Counted from the stretch's first letter, positions 24,796 to 36,900 are shown. The stretch: 64,000 nt of DNA from Microcebus murinus (GCF_040939455.1 NC_134124.1:32253138-32317137), one strand, 5' to 3'. The notes: a model not told the origin generated them from the sequence alone. Made by a program: numbers and translations.

Positions 24796-25799
24796 GACTT
24801 AGAACCCTCACCCTCAAGAGCCACGTGGCTGTGTCTCTAGACTTGGCTGGTCCTTGCCACAGAAGGCCGAGCATCCCAGGCCAGGGCAGGGGTCCGGAGC
24901 GAAAGCATGGGGCAACACCTGGCGAAATAAATTGTGCAGGGAGGGGAAAGGAAAATACAAGTGTGTGTTACAGGTGTCCTCTGGGTGTGTGTGCGTGATT
25001 TTTACAAGAGGGCAACACCAGGATTCCGGAGGTTGCAGCAGCCCCGAGGCCAGTGCAGGGCCCCTCGGATCTGAAGCCTCAGGAAAGAGAGTTCGGGCAC
25101 AGATGGGCTCTCCCAGCTGGAGGTACAGAGGCCGGACCTCAGTGCTGAGCAAGGGGTGGCAGAGCAGGAGTGGTCCCTGTCCCCTGGCTGGAACGCAGCC
25201 CCCACATGGATGGATGTGTGAAGACTCACTGCTTAGGGAAGCCGCCCACATCTGCAGACACCCACCTCGGGAGACCCAGCTGGGAAGAATTCACTCCACC
25301 CCTAGAAGGAAATGGGGTGGGCTGGGGAGTGGGGGTGTCGGATTCAGAAAGGAATCTGGGGCACCCAGAATGCCTACGCGTCCTGCAGCTACTCTCTATC
25401 CTTGGGGTGAGGACCCCCAGACCCAGAGTGAAGGGCAGTGGGCAAGGAGCAAGAGGGAGAGGACCAGCGAGTGTAGACAGGGTGGGCGTGGAGGGAAAGG
25501 AGACCTTCCTTCCAGCAAATCTGGGTGCTCTAAGGGAGGGGTAGGGTGTGAAGAAAGCCTCTGAAGTGCTTCCTCCGTGGAAGAAATGGTCTGGAGAGGA
25601 AACCTGGCACTCTAAAAGGACCAATAAGAAGGCCCTCGAGGGCCAAGTTGAGACTGCAATGAAACGGGAACCTCAGAGCCGCTAACCTGCTCCAACCAAC
25701 CTTTCGTCCGTTTGGATCACCATGGGCTTCCCAGGGGAAATACTGAATTGTCCTCAGATCTATCTTTCAGGATTCTTTTATGACCCTTTTACCTATGAG
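24796..25799. other. GC-rich unique intronic sequence
   Basis: No repeat or exon supported. Long overlapping open frames occur on both strands (one of 236 codons at 24854-25564, plus). Their Gly/Arg/Ser/Pro-rich composition is what stop-poor GC-rich DNA yields, so no gene is called. Confidence 0.5.
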
Positions 25800-26207
25800 T
25801 TAACCTAATTTCAAAAAGTGTTTTCCTCCCATTTTCTTAACACCAGTCCTATAAAACTCAAGTCCCACCAAATGCACCAGGAACACAGGCTCCACAGTCA
25901 AAAAGTATTCAGAAACTAGCTGTGTATTTACTTTCACCTCTTGTAAATCCACAGTGCATATTAACCCAGTAAAGGCACTGAGAAGTCCTGCAATCAAGAA
26001 GCCTTCTATACTTCCTTTAGCACAACCTTTTCTGAATATATCTGACCAGGATCCTTTTTTTGCTGAGCACCTATTAAGACGGAACACATTTGGGAAATGC
26101 ACATCTAGACATTTAGGAAGCTGATGTTCATCATCTTCCACTTCAAATACCTCTGAGATGATGAATTCCATAAAATCAACATCTGCTCTTATGGCATGAC
26201 TTCCCAT
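25800..26207 (-). other. Unexplained open frame of 136 codons including stop, in low-GC DNA
   Basis: The minus-strand frame runs from ATG at 26207 to a TAA stop at 25802-25800, 135 residues, in AT-rich DNA where stops should be frequent. The product starts MGSHAIRADVDFMEF and has an acidic stretch (EVFEVEDDEHQL, about residues 20-31) and a hydrophobic stretch (GFLIAGLLSAFTGLI, about residues 69-83). I recognise no family. There is no poly-A tail or target duplication and no splice-site evidence. It abuts the tail of an antisense L2 at 26207. It could be a retrocopy fragment, part of an old transposon, or chance. It is probably not an active gene. Confidence 0.25.
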
Positions 26208-26500
26208 TCATTCATTTTTTCCGTATTTTTTATATGTATTTTAGCACTATACTAAACCCTGCTAATAAAAAATAAAAATACAATTGTCCGCTCACAAGTA
26301 GCTCATGGTCTGATGCAGAAGGCAGTCAAAGCACCAGGAGGCTGGGGACAGAGGAAGTCTTTCTAACACATAAGACCAGGGTAGCCAGGGAGGGCTTCCT
26401 GAGAGGAAGAGAGATGAGAGAGGAGTTTTAAAGGCATCTCTGGATAACAGGAGCTGAGACAAGCCTTCCAGGTGTGAGTAAGAAGGCATAAAGGTGGGAG
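26207..26500 (-). mobile_element. L2 LINE 3' end, antisense
   Basis: Read on the plus strand it is L2 reverse complement: CATTCATTCATTTTTT at the tail, then CTCACAAGTAGCTCATGGTC, then CAGGGAGGGCTTCCTGAGAG. A G-rich run (GGTGGGAGGGGGGGGAGGAG) follows at about 26496. Confidence 0.75.
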
Positions 26501-26509
26501 GGGGGGGAG

Positions 26510-28280
26510 GAGGGTGACTTTTTGAACCGCAGAGGGCAAGGATTGGAAGGAGTGTGTAAGGAGTGAAAGTTGGAGAGGGAGGCAGAGGTGAGACCTAGAC
26601 TTCCATCAGGCCCCTCATTCTCCTGAAGCCCCGCCGAGCTGCAAGGAGCCTGCCCTCCTAGATGCGACAACCAGGCACGCCCTTCCCGTCCCGAGCTCTC
26701 GCGATTTTCCCAGCCTTACGAATTCAAATGTTCAGAGCCAGCCTTGACATCCCCTCCGTCGCGTTAAATGCCACTGTTTGGTCATTCCTGAGAAAGGCTG
26801 CAGGTGTGTTTCCCTTATTTTTAGAGGACGATGGAATTAAACCACACGACATTCCCAGCCTGACCTTGGGAGTGAAGACGCCTTGCTTTTCTGGGTATGA
26901 GGCTGTGACCTTTTGCACACGTCACGACAGAGCTCCTCCCAGCTGCGGTGTGTTTGCTCCCCGTCTCTGCACGCCTGGAACCCACCCCCTTCTGCTGGGA
27001 ATGGAAGGTGAGCAGGCGACCCAGACTGGGTGCATCCTCGGCCCGGGCTCTGGCTCAAGCCAGGCCCTGCAGGAGGCCTGCCCTGAGGGATTGCTGGCAC
27101 AGCAGCAGGGAAGGTCCCTTTCTGGTCACAAAGCCGTAAGGATATGGTGCCAGTCTGCCAGGCTCCATCACAGGGGACACCTGAGGGCATTAAGCTGCCA
27201 GGCAGAGGAATACAGAGACGAGATTTGGACAGAGACACAGACCTGCTGGGGCTATGGGCCTGGGTCCTAGGTGTCTTTCGGTCCCATGGTTTCGCATTGC
27301 CATTGCAGTTGCTTACTTGTTTTTCCTTATTCTACGTTGCTTTTGGTTTTTGTCAGTGACAATCTTGAGAGTCCTAAAAAACCCAGATCCCTCTAGGGTA
27401 GACATGGTAAGATGCAATGAGGCCACACACAGCCCCTCGAATAATTTCTAGGTTTGGAATAATTTCTAGAGTGTTTGCAAATCCCCTGGAACAGAGTATT
27501 TGCAGGCAGCTGGGGAGTCGTTAGAAAGGTGGAGGAAGTAAAGCGAGCATCTATTCTTCACTAAGCAAAGAAAGAGCATCCGATATGTATAATGAACCTC
27601 AGTGTTGCAAAGACTCAGGTTCCGGTTTTGCTTTCATCTGCTCTTACCTCCGGGACCATAAGTTCTTTAAACCCTACCCCCTTGATGTCAAACGGGATAG
27701 GACTAATACTGAACCCCCACAGGGCTGGGAGGATAAGTTGAGAATGCTGAAGAAGAAACTTGCCCAGCACCCAGTACAATACAAAACACTGCTAATTTTC
27801 TCTCATTTTAAGTTCTATCCGAAGGCCGACTCATAAGACATCACAAGCTATGCAAACTCCAGGAGAGGAGACATCTGAACCAAGAGCCTTCCTAGCTTGA
27901 TCAAAAGAGAAGTGACAGGCTGTCCTCACCTGTCCCACCTGAATATTTCTAAATCTCTCTCTGCTTTGTATCCCGTGGAGCTGAAGTTCAACAAAGATGC
28001 ACGAATTGCAAAATAATCTTCCTCTAAAATGCAACTCTCCTTGGCATGCCCACGATACAAAATACCTTTTGCTCCCTTCATGCCTGATTGGCTGTTCTCT
28101 GGCCCTGGATGTGTGGCCTAAATGTATATCCATCTCAGATGGCAAACGCATAAGGGCAGAGGTTGGGCGTGTGGACCCTACTTCCCGAGGAGCTTGGCAG
28201 AAAACCATGGACAATGATGGTAGTGACTGAAAAGATGGGGTTTGTGCCTTAGTCATGCAAAGAGGGAACAGAATGGAGAG
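26510..28280. other. Unique intronic sequence
   Basis: No repeat or exon recognised. It contains a spaced direct repeat of GAATAATTTCTAG at 27439-27451 and 27457-27469. Confidence 0.5.
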
Positions 28281-28283
28281 GGG

Positions 28284-28470
28284 GCTGCTGAGCTCTTACT
28301 GTGAGTCAGATAACAGGTATTGGCTTCGAATACACCATCACCCTTGGTTGTCTCCACAACTCTGGCTGTTGCTATATCCAATTACTCACTGGATACTGAG
28401 TCTCAGAAATGAAAAATTGCATGCCCACATGGCCGAGGAAGGATATTGCACTTTGACTCCAAGTCTCTGG
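28284..28470 (+). mobile_element. MIR SINE, diverged
   Basis: Degraded MIR order: CTCTTACTGTGAGTCAGATA, then a GATACTGAGTCTCAGAAATG core. It is followed directly by a C homopolymer. Confidence 0.65.
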
Positions 28471-28474
28471 TTTG

Positions 28475-28492
28475 CCCCCCCCCCCCCCCCCC
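28475..28492. repeat. C18 homopolymer
   Basis: Eighteen consecutive C. This is likely to be length-variable and error-prone in sequencing. Confidence 0.95.
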
Positions 28493-28507
28493 GCCACCCC
28501 TAGAAGG

Positions 28508-28735
28508 CAAAATGGTTAAGGAGTCTGGCAGATTGGGTTCTCAGAGCCACCATTTACATATTAGCTTCAGCAAATTATTTATCATCTCTAAGCCCCATTT
28601 CCTCTTCCATAAAATGACATAGTAACATCCACCTCTCGGGGTGATTATGAAGGTTAAATGAGATTCTGATGATTATGAGGTTTAGAACAATGCCCAGTGT
28701 TTTGCAGGCATTCAACAAATGCCAGCTGCTGCCAC
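28508..28735 (+). mobile_element. MIR SINE
   Basis: GCCCCATTTCCTCTTCCATA, GAAGGTTAAATGAGATTCTG and GGCATTCAACAAATGCCAGC are present in MIR order. Confidence 0.85.
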
Positions 28736-28739
28736 GTAG

Positions 28740-29385
28740 CTGTGTCATTCACTGCTATTTCCACTACAGCTTCTTGTCTTCCTCGGTTCAGAGCCCAAGG
28801 ACCATATTGCAAGAGGTGCTCTTGGTCCCCGTTTTCAACCTGAGATACCTACAGCTTCCGCAGATATGCTGGTGACACCTGCAGGCCAATGGACAGGCCG
28901 CCCTTCCCACACCCATCTCAGAAGCTCAGGGCAAGAGAATCTGGCCCTAGGCTTACCCAGAAGCCTAGAGAACTGCTCCTACAGGGTGCAAGAGCCAAGG
29001 CTATCTTTCCACGCTGGCTGCAACAGAGCTGGTGGCTTCCACGTCCCCCATAAGGAAGCCGTATGGACCAACTGGCATTGCACAGGCAACAAAGGCCATG
29101 GAATAAGCTTTTTATCACCCAGGTCTTCTGTTTGGTTTTCTCTCGTTGCATGAGAAACATCTGTTCTGTTTCCCAACATGCTAAAGTACTCTTGGGCCTG
29201 CTCCACCTCTCGCCCCACAGTGAGTGTGGACTGAAGGAAACAAGATCCCTGCACTCCTCCCCTGCTCTGTGTTTCTTATCACTTGACCACTACATGTCCC
29301 CTCCCAGCAGCCCTACTGCAGAGAGAGGCAAGGCCTAGGCAAGTCCTCCCCCACTGCCAGCGCCTTCTTCCTTCTTTTTCCCAGG
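28740..29385. other. Unique intronic sequence
   Basis: No feature recognised. Confidence 0.5.
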
Positions 29386-29387
29386 AA

Positions 29388-29515
29388 ACAGCAAGATTTA
29401 GCTGAAAGATGATAGAATTTGGAGCCAGACAAGCAAGGTATGAATCCAAGTTCTTCAATTTCATCACTGAAAGAACTTGAGCAAAACACTTAACCTTTTA
29501 GAGTCTCAATTTTCT
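29388..29515 (+). mobile_element. MIR SINE 5' half, cut by an Alu
   Basis: GAATTTGGAGCCAGACAAGC and CTTGAGCAAAACACTTAACC are MIR. The next MIR segment is replaced by the antisense Alu, so the Alu inserted into or beside this relic. Confidence 0.78.
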
Positions 29516-29531
29516 TTTTCTTCTCTCTCTC

Positions 29532-29827
29532 TTTTTTTTTTTTTTTTTTGAGACGGGATCTTGTTCTGTCGCCACAGCTAGAGTATAGTGGCATCATGAT
29601 AGCTCGCTGTAACCTTAAATTCCTGGGCTCAAGCAATCCTCCTGCCCCAGCCTCCTGAGTAGCTGGGACTGCAGGCACACCTCCGTACCCAGCTAATTTT
29701 TCTATTTTTTTGTAGAGAGAGGGGTCTCAGTCTTGCTCAGGCTGGTCTCGAACTCCTGGCCTCAAGCAATCCTCCCACCTTGGCCTCCAAAAGTGCTAGG
29801 ATTACAGGTGTGAGCCACAGTACCCAC
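29532..29827 (-). mobile_element. Alu SINE, full dimer, strepsirrhine-like
   Basis: Read on the plus strand it starts with a T run (reverse of the A-tail), then GAGACGGGATCTTGTTCTGT, and ends GGATTACAGGTGTGAGCCAC. The wording GTCTTGCTCAGGCTGGTCTC and TCCTGGGCTCAAGCAATCCT is what I associate with lemur and galago Alus rather than AluS/Y. The subfamily is from memory. Confidence 0.93.
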
Positions 29828-30063
29828 ATCAGCTTCTGCCAAATGTGCTCCCAATCTCTACTAAGCCACCCGATTGTTACAATGAAGATGCCACAATGAA
29901 GAGGCAGTAGCAATAGAGTGAGTGGTACCCATCCTAGAACCCTTTCAATTTCCTTATCACAGGATTAAGTTGTTCGAAATAAGAAATTTAAGAGGAGTGA
30001 CCTAAATGAATCCTCCCATCTCAAAATATCTGTTGACAGCTCTTCTTCTGATAGAGCAAAGAA

Positions 30064-30290
30064 CAAGGATCAGCAAAATTTTTCTGAAAATGGGCAAAAC
30101 TGTAAATATTTTTGGCCTTGGGGCCATCCAGTCTCTGTCACAACTATGCAACTCTGCCATTGTAGCACAGATGGGGCCAGAGATCGTATGCCAATGAATA
30201 GTCGTGGCTGTGTTCCAATAAAACTTTATTTACAATAGCAGGTGGCAGTGGGCTAGACTGGCCCCACAGGCTATAGCGTGCAAGCCCCTG
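30064..30290 (+). mobile_element. Ancient non-autonomous hAT element, near full length
   Basis: The left end is CAAGGATCAGCAAAATTTTTC, a drifted form of the familiar GGGTCAGCAAACTTTTTCTG terminus, and the right end is GCAAGCCCCTG. Internal words include GTGTTCCAATAAAACTTTAT and GACTGGCCCCACAGGCTATA. It belongs to the same family as 60300-60518. No coding capacity. Confidence 0.88.
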
Positions 30291-30389
30291 GCCAAGCAAA
30301 CCAGAGGGCTAAGCTCCCTCTTTCTGCCAGCACCCTCTTAGAAATCCACCCCGTGTGCAAGTGGCAGAACTCATGCAAGCCACTGAAAT

Positions 30390-31020
30390 TCCCTCTCTGC
30401 CTTTGAGAACTAGAGGTTTAGATTTATGGGCATGACAATTTGTTTCACATAATTCTGTCAGTAATTACATCGACTTCCACCAGCAGCCATTAGGTAAATG
30501 ATTTGGCCCTTCCCCTGAGTAATATTTCCCCCACTGAAATAAATGGAGGGTGCATTTCTCTCCCATAAGTTAAGCATATTATTTGCCTCATCACACAAGG
30601 CAAATGCGGTAGCTCTGAGCTATTAGTCTATCACTGCAGCAATCAGACGGCCAGGAGCCAGAAGTAATTTACAACAGGCAAGTAAACAGGGCCCCAGATA
30701 AATAAATAAGAGGCCTGGGCTGGTCTGGGGCCTGAAAAGATTAAGTAATGAGAGTATCTAACGAGAGATTTAGTGCTAAGTGAGCTACGACCAAAGCAGC
30801 ATCCCATGGAGGAATCAAATTATATCATTGGAAAGAGACATTATTGAAGTCCCTCATGCTGAGCTGGGAAATCGGCACTTCTGGGGAGGGGAGGGCTGCT
30901 GTCATTAGCATAGCAATTTGGGACTCCACACCGAAGTCTGGCTAATTACCTGCAGGTAAATGAGTTATATATGGCAAGTAAGCAGGGCGCAGTGACCCTG
31001 CCCACTAGGAAAACCCGGTC
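30390..31020. promoter_or_regulatory. Candidate conserved non-coding element (strongest in window by texture)
   Basis: About 600 bp of repeat-free, moderately AT-rich sequence dense in homeodomain, forkhead and GATA-like words: CAGTAATTACATCGAC near 30459, CAGATAAATAAATAAG near 30695, GGCTAATTACCTGCAGG near 30940. There is no open frame, splice-bounded exon or simple repeat. Proposed as an enhancer-like element within SLIT3 intron 4; conservation is unverified. Confidence 0.42.
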
Positions 31021-31639
31021 AGTTCCTCAGTGGCTACGGGTTTGCAAGTAGCAGGCTCAGGACTTTTTCCTTAAATGCACAGGCTTCTTATAAACTATCC
31101 AAGATGGGAAAGAAAATGATGCTGATTTTAAGCTGACTTTTAACTTCTTAACTCTTGAAATTTCTAGAGGGTGGAGATTCCAACGTGGAGCTCCGGGAAG
31201 CAGTCTCCGTCCGTCATCCCACCTCCTTCCTTTTGATGGTACCACTGTTCTCCCAGCACCAGGATGGAAGCCCTAGAGAGTCAGTCTGCGCCCCTTCCAT
31301 TTGATCACCTGTTTTGTAGATTCCTTCCTTGGCATAGCTCTCATGTGAAGTTGTCCTTGTAGTTCCCTTCCTCCAGTGCAAATGACAGTGACCAGGAGGA
31401 GATAGTCACCATGCTCTGAGAGAACCACCAGCCACCCTTTTGTAGGTAAGAATTACTAACCTTTAGTTTCTGTAGCAAATGTCTGGCCAGTATCACCTCT
31501 TTCAAACATTGATATCCCTTTTCTTAAAAGATAACTGCTACCCCAGCCAGCTCCTCGGCTTCTTATAAACTAATATTTCTTCTTCCCTCTCTTCCTATCA
31601 CTTAATGAAAAATCATGTCCAAGGTAAGCAAGTATCTTT

Positions 31640-31790
31640 GGGCTGCGCCCCATGGCACCAGCCTAGAAATCTGAGGGCTGGGGTTTGTGAGTCCTTTACT
31701 GCTCTGTGCCTCAGTTTCTCCAACTATACAATGAAAGCATTGGTCTCAAAGTTCTAGAAGGTGCTGTTTAGCACTGGCTTTCTATGACAA
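31640..31790 (+). mobile_element. MIR SINE fragment
   Basis: CTGTGCCTCAGTTTCTCCAA with TACAATGAAAGCATTGG following, a diverged MIR core and 3' part. Confidence 0.72.
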
Positions 31791-31934
31791 TGGCTTCTTA
31801 CCCACTGAGGGGTTATAGAGATAAGAGCTTACACAGAACTTGGCACGAAATGGAATGTCCCATGTGTGAACAAAAATTCTTCCATCTGTCTTGGGAGGAG
31901 CCAAAGAAAGACAAAAACAAACCTGAGCTATATC

Positions 31935-32115
31935 CCTCCCCTCCCCCAAAGATTCCTATTTTCTTTCTTTCCTTTCCTGTTTCCTTTGCTCTCTGTCTCT
32001 TAGCACCCCCATGTCATGTTTAATTTCGTTGTTCTTCCTTCCTTCCTTCTTCCCCTTCTTCCTTACTGCAGGTTTTCTTCCCTTCTTTCCATTCTACTCC
32101 CCCCACCCCTCCAGT
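31935..32115. repeat. Polypyrimidine-rich tract
   Basis: CCT, TTCC and CTTT units dominate about 180 bp of the plus strand. It is imperfect and not a clean microsatellite. Bases 32116-32980 beyond it show nothing that I can name. Confidence 0.8.
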
Positions 32116-32982
32116 TCACTTAATGACTATATCCTCACTGAAAAGACACCTCCTCTCTTCTTCAAGACAGGGACTTAAAGATGGCAATGGGGTCAGGTCG
32201 TTCAGACCAGAAACATCTCTCATTGACGTGGGAGTGATACAAGTCTCAGGCGCCCACACTCCGCAGTGCAAAACGCACGACGGGGCCATCACTGAACGAT
32301 GGCAGGTTTGCAGAAAGGGCAAGTGGCCGGTGGGGCAGGGGGCAGCATGGGAGGGAAGAAGAACAAACACTCGGCTGGAGGTGCAGCTTTAGACAAAACC
32401 AAGCCAGAGCCTCAGAGCTAGTTTGGAAAACATTAATATTTTGATGTCCCAGTGTGGTTCTGGTTCAATTATTTTAGAAGATATGGTTCATTTCTGGTCT
32501 GGACTAATTCACCAGATGTCTTTCAAACAAACTCTGGTTTAGATCTCAGATCAAGAAAAAAATAATTTGGAGGTTTAGGTCAATGTTCAGTAAATTAGTG
32601 TAATGTATTCCTTTTTCTTTTCTCCCCAGACCAAGGTTTGGTTTTTGTTTGAGTCTCCACAGGTCTTTTTTTGTAAAGTCTTCACTGAGCTGAGGCGTCC
32701 AATACCCAGACAGTCCCCCTTCCAGTGCCCATTAGAAGTCAAAAATCAATGAGGCCTGGAGATGAAGCCAACGCAGCTTATCTTTTCATTTCATTGTATG
32801 GCAGAATATTATTCCCAGATCTTTGAAATAAGCATCAAAAACAACATTACCCTCCCCCAGCTCTCAATCTTATTGGCTCACGTCTGCTCAAAGAAGCTTC
32901 TAGCATGAGCTGTTTCTCTTTGGTGAAAGGCCCACTGTTGGAGTATGAAATCTGCCCTGCTGTGCTAGTTTTATCCTCATTC

Positions 32983-33041
32983 TTGTGTGTGTTGGCACTT
33001 GTGTGAGTGTGCGTGAGCATGCGCGTGTGCGCGCGCGCACG
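32983..33041. repeat. (TG)/(GC) alternating tract
   Basis: TGTG units grade into GCGCGCGCGC, a strict purine-pyrimidine alternation with Z-DNA potential. Confidence 0.9.
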
Positions 33042-33194
33042 GAGGCTCGTGAATGCACACATGCTATTAACTAGTCATTCGGGGCTTTTGCAGGGCAATG
33101 AGGAGAGAGCTCTGGTTTGAAACAGAAGGTGCCTTTGACCACACAGTGAGAGGGAAAAGCAGATTTTGGAGAGACCAAGTTCCTTCTGTCATTT

Positions 33195-33965
33195 GCTCAT
33201 TTCCAGAGTATGGATCTAGTGTCCACTATGTGCTAGATACAGTGGTTGGTGATTTATTATAGAGTCAACAAATCCCTGCTCTCAGGAAGCTTACATTCTG
33301 CTGGGGGGCGGGGCACAAAAAACAAACAAGTAGATAAATAAATGAGCAGGAGAATGAGAACCAGAGGCCAGCCAGGTGATAGGTGCTATGGGGAAAATAA
33401 AGCAAGGTCATCTTGCAGACAGTGTCCATAAGGAAGGGGCCCCAACTGTAGACAAGGTGGTCAGGAAAGGGCTCTCCCAGGAAGCAATGTTGGAGCCAGG
33501 ACCCTGATTCAGGAAGGACTTGGTCATGCTGGCATCTGGGGTTAGTATGTCCTAGCCAGAAGGAAGAGCAAAGCCACGCAAGAAGAGGCAGGAGTTGCTG
33601 GGGCCACAGGAAGAAGGCCCACGAGGCTGCAGTGTGGGACACCGGCCTGGGCTGGCACCAGGAGGAGCTCTGGGGGTCAGATTATGTAGGTAGGAGGCTT
33701 GGGGTTTCTTCTCAGGATGATGTAAAGTCACTGGAAGGTTTCATTGGGGGGAATGAGGAGATCTGATTTGTCGTAAAATAATCATGTGGCCGTTGGCTAG
33801 ATGATGGATGACAAGGGAATAGGGGAAGCAGCAAGAAGATTAGTGAGGCGGTCCTTGCAACTGTCCACTCGAGAAAGAAGGATGGCTGGTCCCAGGGTGA
33901 CGGCGGCAGAGATGGAAAGGTGGGCAAATGGCTAATGCACGGCGAAGACAAAGATGTCGAGTTCC
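33195..33965 (-). mobile_element. L2 LINE, antisense, about 770 bp
   Basis: Plus-strand words run in reverse-complement L2 order: CAGGAAGCTTACATTCTGCT, ATAGGTGCTATGGGGAAAAT, AAAGCCACGCAAGAAGAGGC, GTCACTGGAAGGTTTCATTG. No intact reverse transcriptase frame remains. Confidence 0.85.
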
Positions 33966-36900
33966 ACTCCATCTCTACGCCACTCACGTCAACAACCATC
34001 TAAGCAGCGAGAAACTGGAGAGTCAATTATTCCCTGGGCAGCTCTGTCTTTTCCTGCTGCTGTTTTTCCGGCCTCTTTAGACCTAATGATCTCCCATCCT
34101 TCACTCTCATTTAAATAAAGGAAGTGCCACACTCAAGCGGGAGGATCTGCAGAGAACGCCATTAGCCATGGAAGCCGTAACAATGACTTCCTCGGATAAT
34201 TTTGTTCAATGGCTGAGCCCTTGGGAACTGGCGGTTCGCAGTGCTCTGTTCCGAGTTCCAAAATGAAATGGAAGGTCTCGGGCAGAGGCCTGACACATGC
34301 ACATCTCTTCCAGAGAAAAGAGAAGCTCTCTCCGGAGACTAAAAAACATTTACAGTAATAATTTGCTGTCTGTGACATAGATATGCCACTACCTTCTCTA
34401 TACACCAAAAACACCAATTATGAGCCAGGGAGACAAAGAGCCTCCAGCCACCACCACCACCACTGCCACCTTTCTAGCCCCTGATAGCTCCTCGTGGCAT
34501 TGCCCAGTAATTTGAGCGAATTTAGCAGTCAGTGTCTTGCCCTAAAGTGAAATTATGTCTGTGCTTTGATTCAGCACCCTGGAAGGGATCTTCATTTATC
34601 TGCCTGGATTCTTCTATAGAGAGAAGGTTTTAGGGTGTGTGTGGCGTGTCATGGGGTGTGCGTGCTTTGGAAAAAGGAGACAATGAGCAGGAGACAAAGA
34701 GATAAAGGCAGGCGATGATTCGAGCAATGATAGCAGTGACATTAATGATCTTGCATTTCTTTCTCTATTGCTACTACTGGTTTTCATCTTTAAAAAATTA
34801 CCAAAGTTAGGTTTCTCTGAGCATCTTGACCCATAGCACAACATTTCACAAATGCCAAATATAATGAGATGGAGACAGAGAGACTCAGGCCTAGGTCACC
34901 CTTTTACCCTCCTGGAAATCCAGTTCTCTTCCTTAGAGCATTTTGACCTCAGAAAAGTCAAGATGCTCCCTTTGCTTAGAGAAATGTTAGCATGATTTTC
35001 AATGTATATTTCAATCAAAAGCTGACTCATTGACTAAAAACTCAAGTCCAGGCCCTTAGACCTGCCAGCGAGAGACCAAACCGTCAGTTCAAGAGCGGGA
35101 GACTCCACTCGGCCAACCTTGGGAGAGTTTTTGGCTGTGCAAACAGGCAGCGCCCATCAGACAGTGGCCACACTTCCATGCGGGCTTCATCACTATAAGT
35201 TGGGTAAGGAGCATTAGAAAAGGAATGATGGGAAGAAAGCAGCATCATGAATAAAACATTCAAATATTATTCTAGACCATGAATCAAAAACTCAGGTCCA
35301 GCACACCAAATTCGGGCAAAGAGCATGAAATTGACTTACACGTCTCCGTTTCTATTTGGTTTGGACAGTGCTGTGTTATCATAGCTTTGCTTTTGTTAAT
35401 TTTGTGTCAACACTGTCTTTACAGGCCTCGACCTCCTGGACTTTGCAAACCGACTGCAAACCTCACAAATGGAAGCGAATGTTCCAAGCCATGGTACTAA
35501 GCCTATAGGAAACCCAGACGACAGATCAAGTTACAGATGTTTTTTGTGATTTGAAATTATGCTAGAATTTGGGGCATCAAATTAAAATTCTGTTTGTCCC
35601 CTGGAGAGATTCCCAAATGTTGGTTGAAAATGAGAGATGATTAGGCTCTTCAGAAATGTTTCTGTTGGTGCTGAGTGTGGTTCAAGAACAAGTATTTCAA
35701 GGTTATTAGATGTGGGCACATTTGCATCATTCAGATAATTGAAGAATCTGTGTTTGAGTCTGCCCACCTAAAAAAGGCTGATATTTTCTATGCACAATGT
35801 GGTATTTCCCTGACGTTTAACTCTGGGACAGTTTCTAACTCCAGATAAGGAGAATGAGGACCCCATGGTGTGGGTGAAGGCTGGCCTCTGGTTCTCATTC
35901 TTAACAAAAAGCACACTCTTTATGTGAGCACCCTTGGTGATGGCCACAAAACCTTGCCCAGGCTGGCCAACCCCACCACGCCACAGGGCGCCGAGAGCAG
36001 GGCTGGTACCGCGCAGAAAGGGCTCGGCTGTCAAGGTTCCAAGTCCGCAGGTGGGTCCCAGCCAAGGAAGTCTGAGAAAGAGCCAGGTGGCAAGAAGCCC
36101 ATACTCACACCCTCTGGGCTCAGATTAGACATTTCTGGGTTTTATGCTCAGCATCCCAACAACCAGCACGTTGGAGTGACATAGAGTAGATGTTCAGCAA
36201 TGCTTTGTTTACCCTTCTCACACAGTTCTCCTCCTAGGACTTGGGCAGAAATGCCACCAACAGGCAATTAACTGAGTTCCAGGTATCAGCTGGGTGTTCT
36301 GTTTTTCCACCTTCCTATTTCCAAATACAGCAAAGAGAATGCACCAACGTACGAAGGCTCTCATTTATGTGTAAGGAAGTGAGCTTGTGTTGCCATTAGC
36401 TATTCAATGCACCACCAGAGCTAAGAATTAGGAGGTTTTCTGAAGCCCATACATGTATAACTCTTTCTCCCTACATCTTTTTGTTTTTGTTTCTGCAGTG
36501 ATTCAGTTGGTCCCTGGGTTTTACCATATCACCACTAGTCCAGTGTTGTTCACCAAAGGTGGGTTTGATTCCCCTAGAGGGTGGCTTTTCTCACCCTGGT
36601 CCATAGCATGACTCTAGACTGATGCAAATGTCTTCAGAAAACCATCCTGGAAGCCTCACCAAGAAAACCAGCGAAAACCTTTACCTTCAAACCAAAGAAA
36701 GTACTAAATCCATGCAATCACTTAAGCCACCCCTCCAAAGAGGAGACTCAAAACATTTTATGCAGCAACCTATAAGAAAGTCATTTTGTGGGATGTTTCA
36801 CATTCCAACCCATGGTTTATTCCCCCATATATTCCTGCCAGTAATATCTACCAGATGTGGCAAAGAAGTCTGTGCAGAATTGTAAAAATTACAAGCATAT

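Noticed and set aside
24854..25564. 236-codon plus-strand open frame, the longest in the window
   Set aside because: It lies in GC-rich DNA with long frames on both strands. The product is low-complexity Gly/Arg/Ser-rich with no domain, and there is no splice or promoter support.
35279..35500. 73-codon plus frame with a hydrophobic segment, possible small membrane protein
   Set aside because: No start context, promoter, poly-A or homologue recognised. It lies antisense within a SLIT3 intron and is short enough to be chance.
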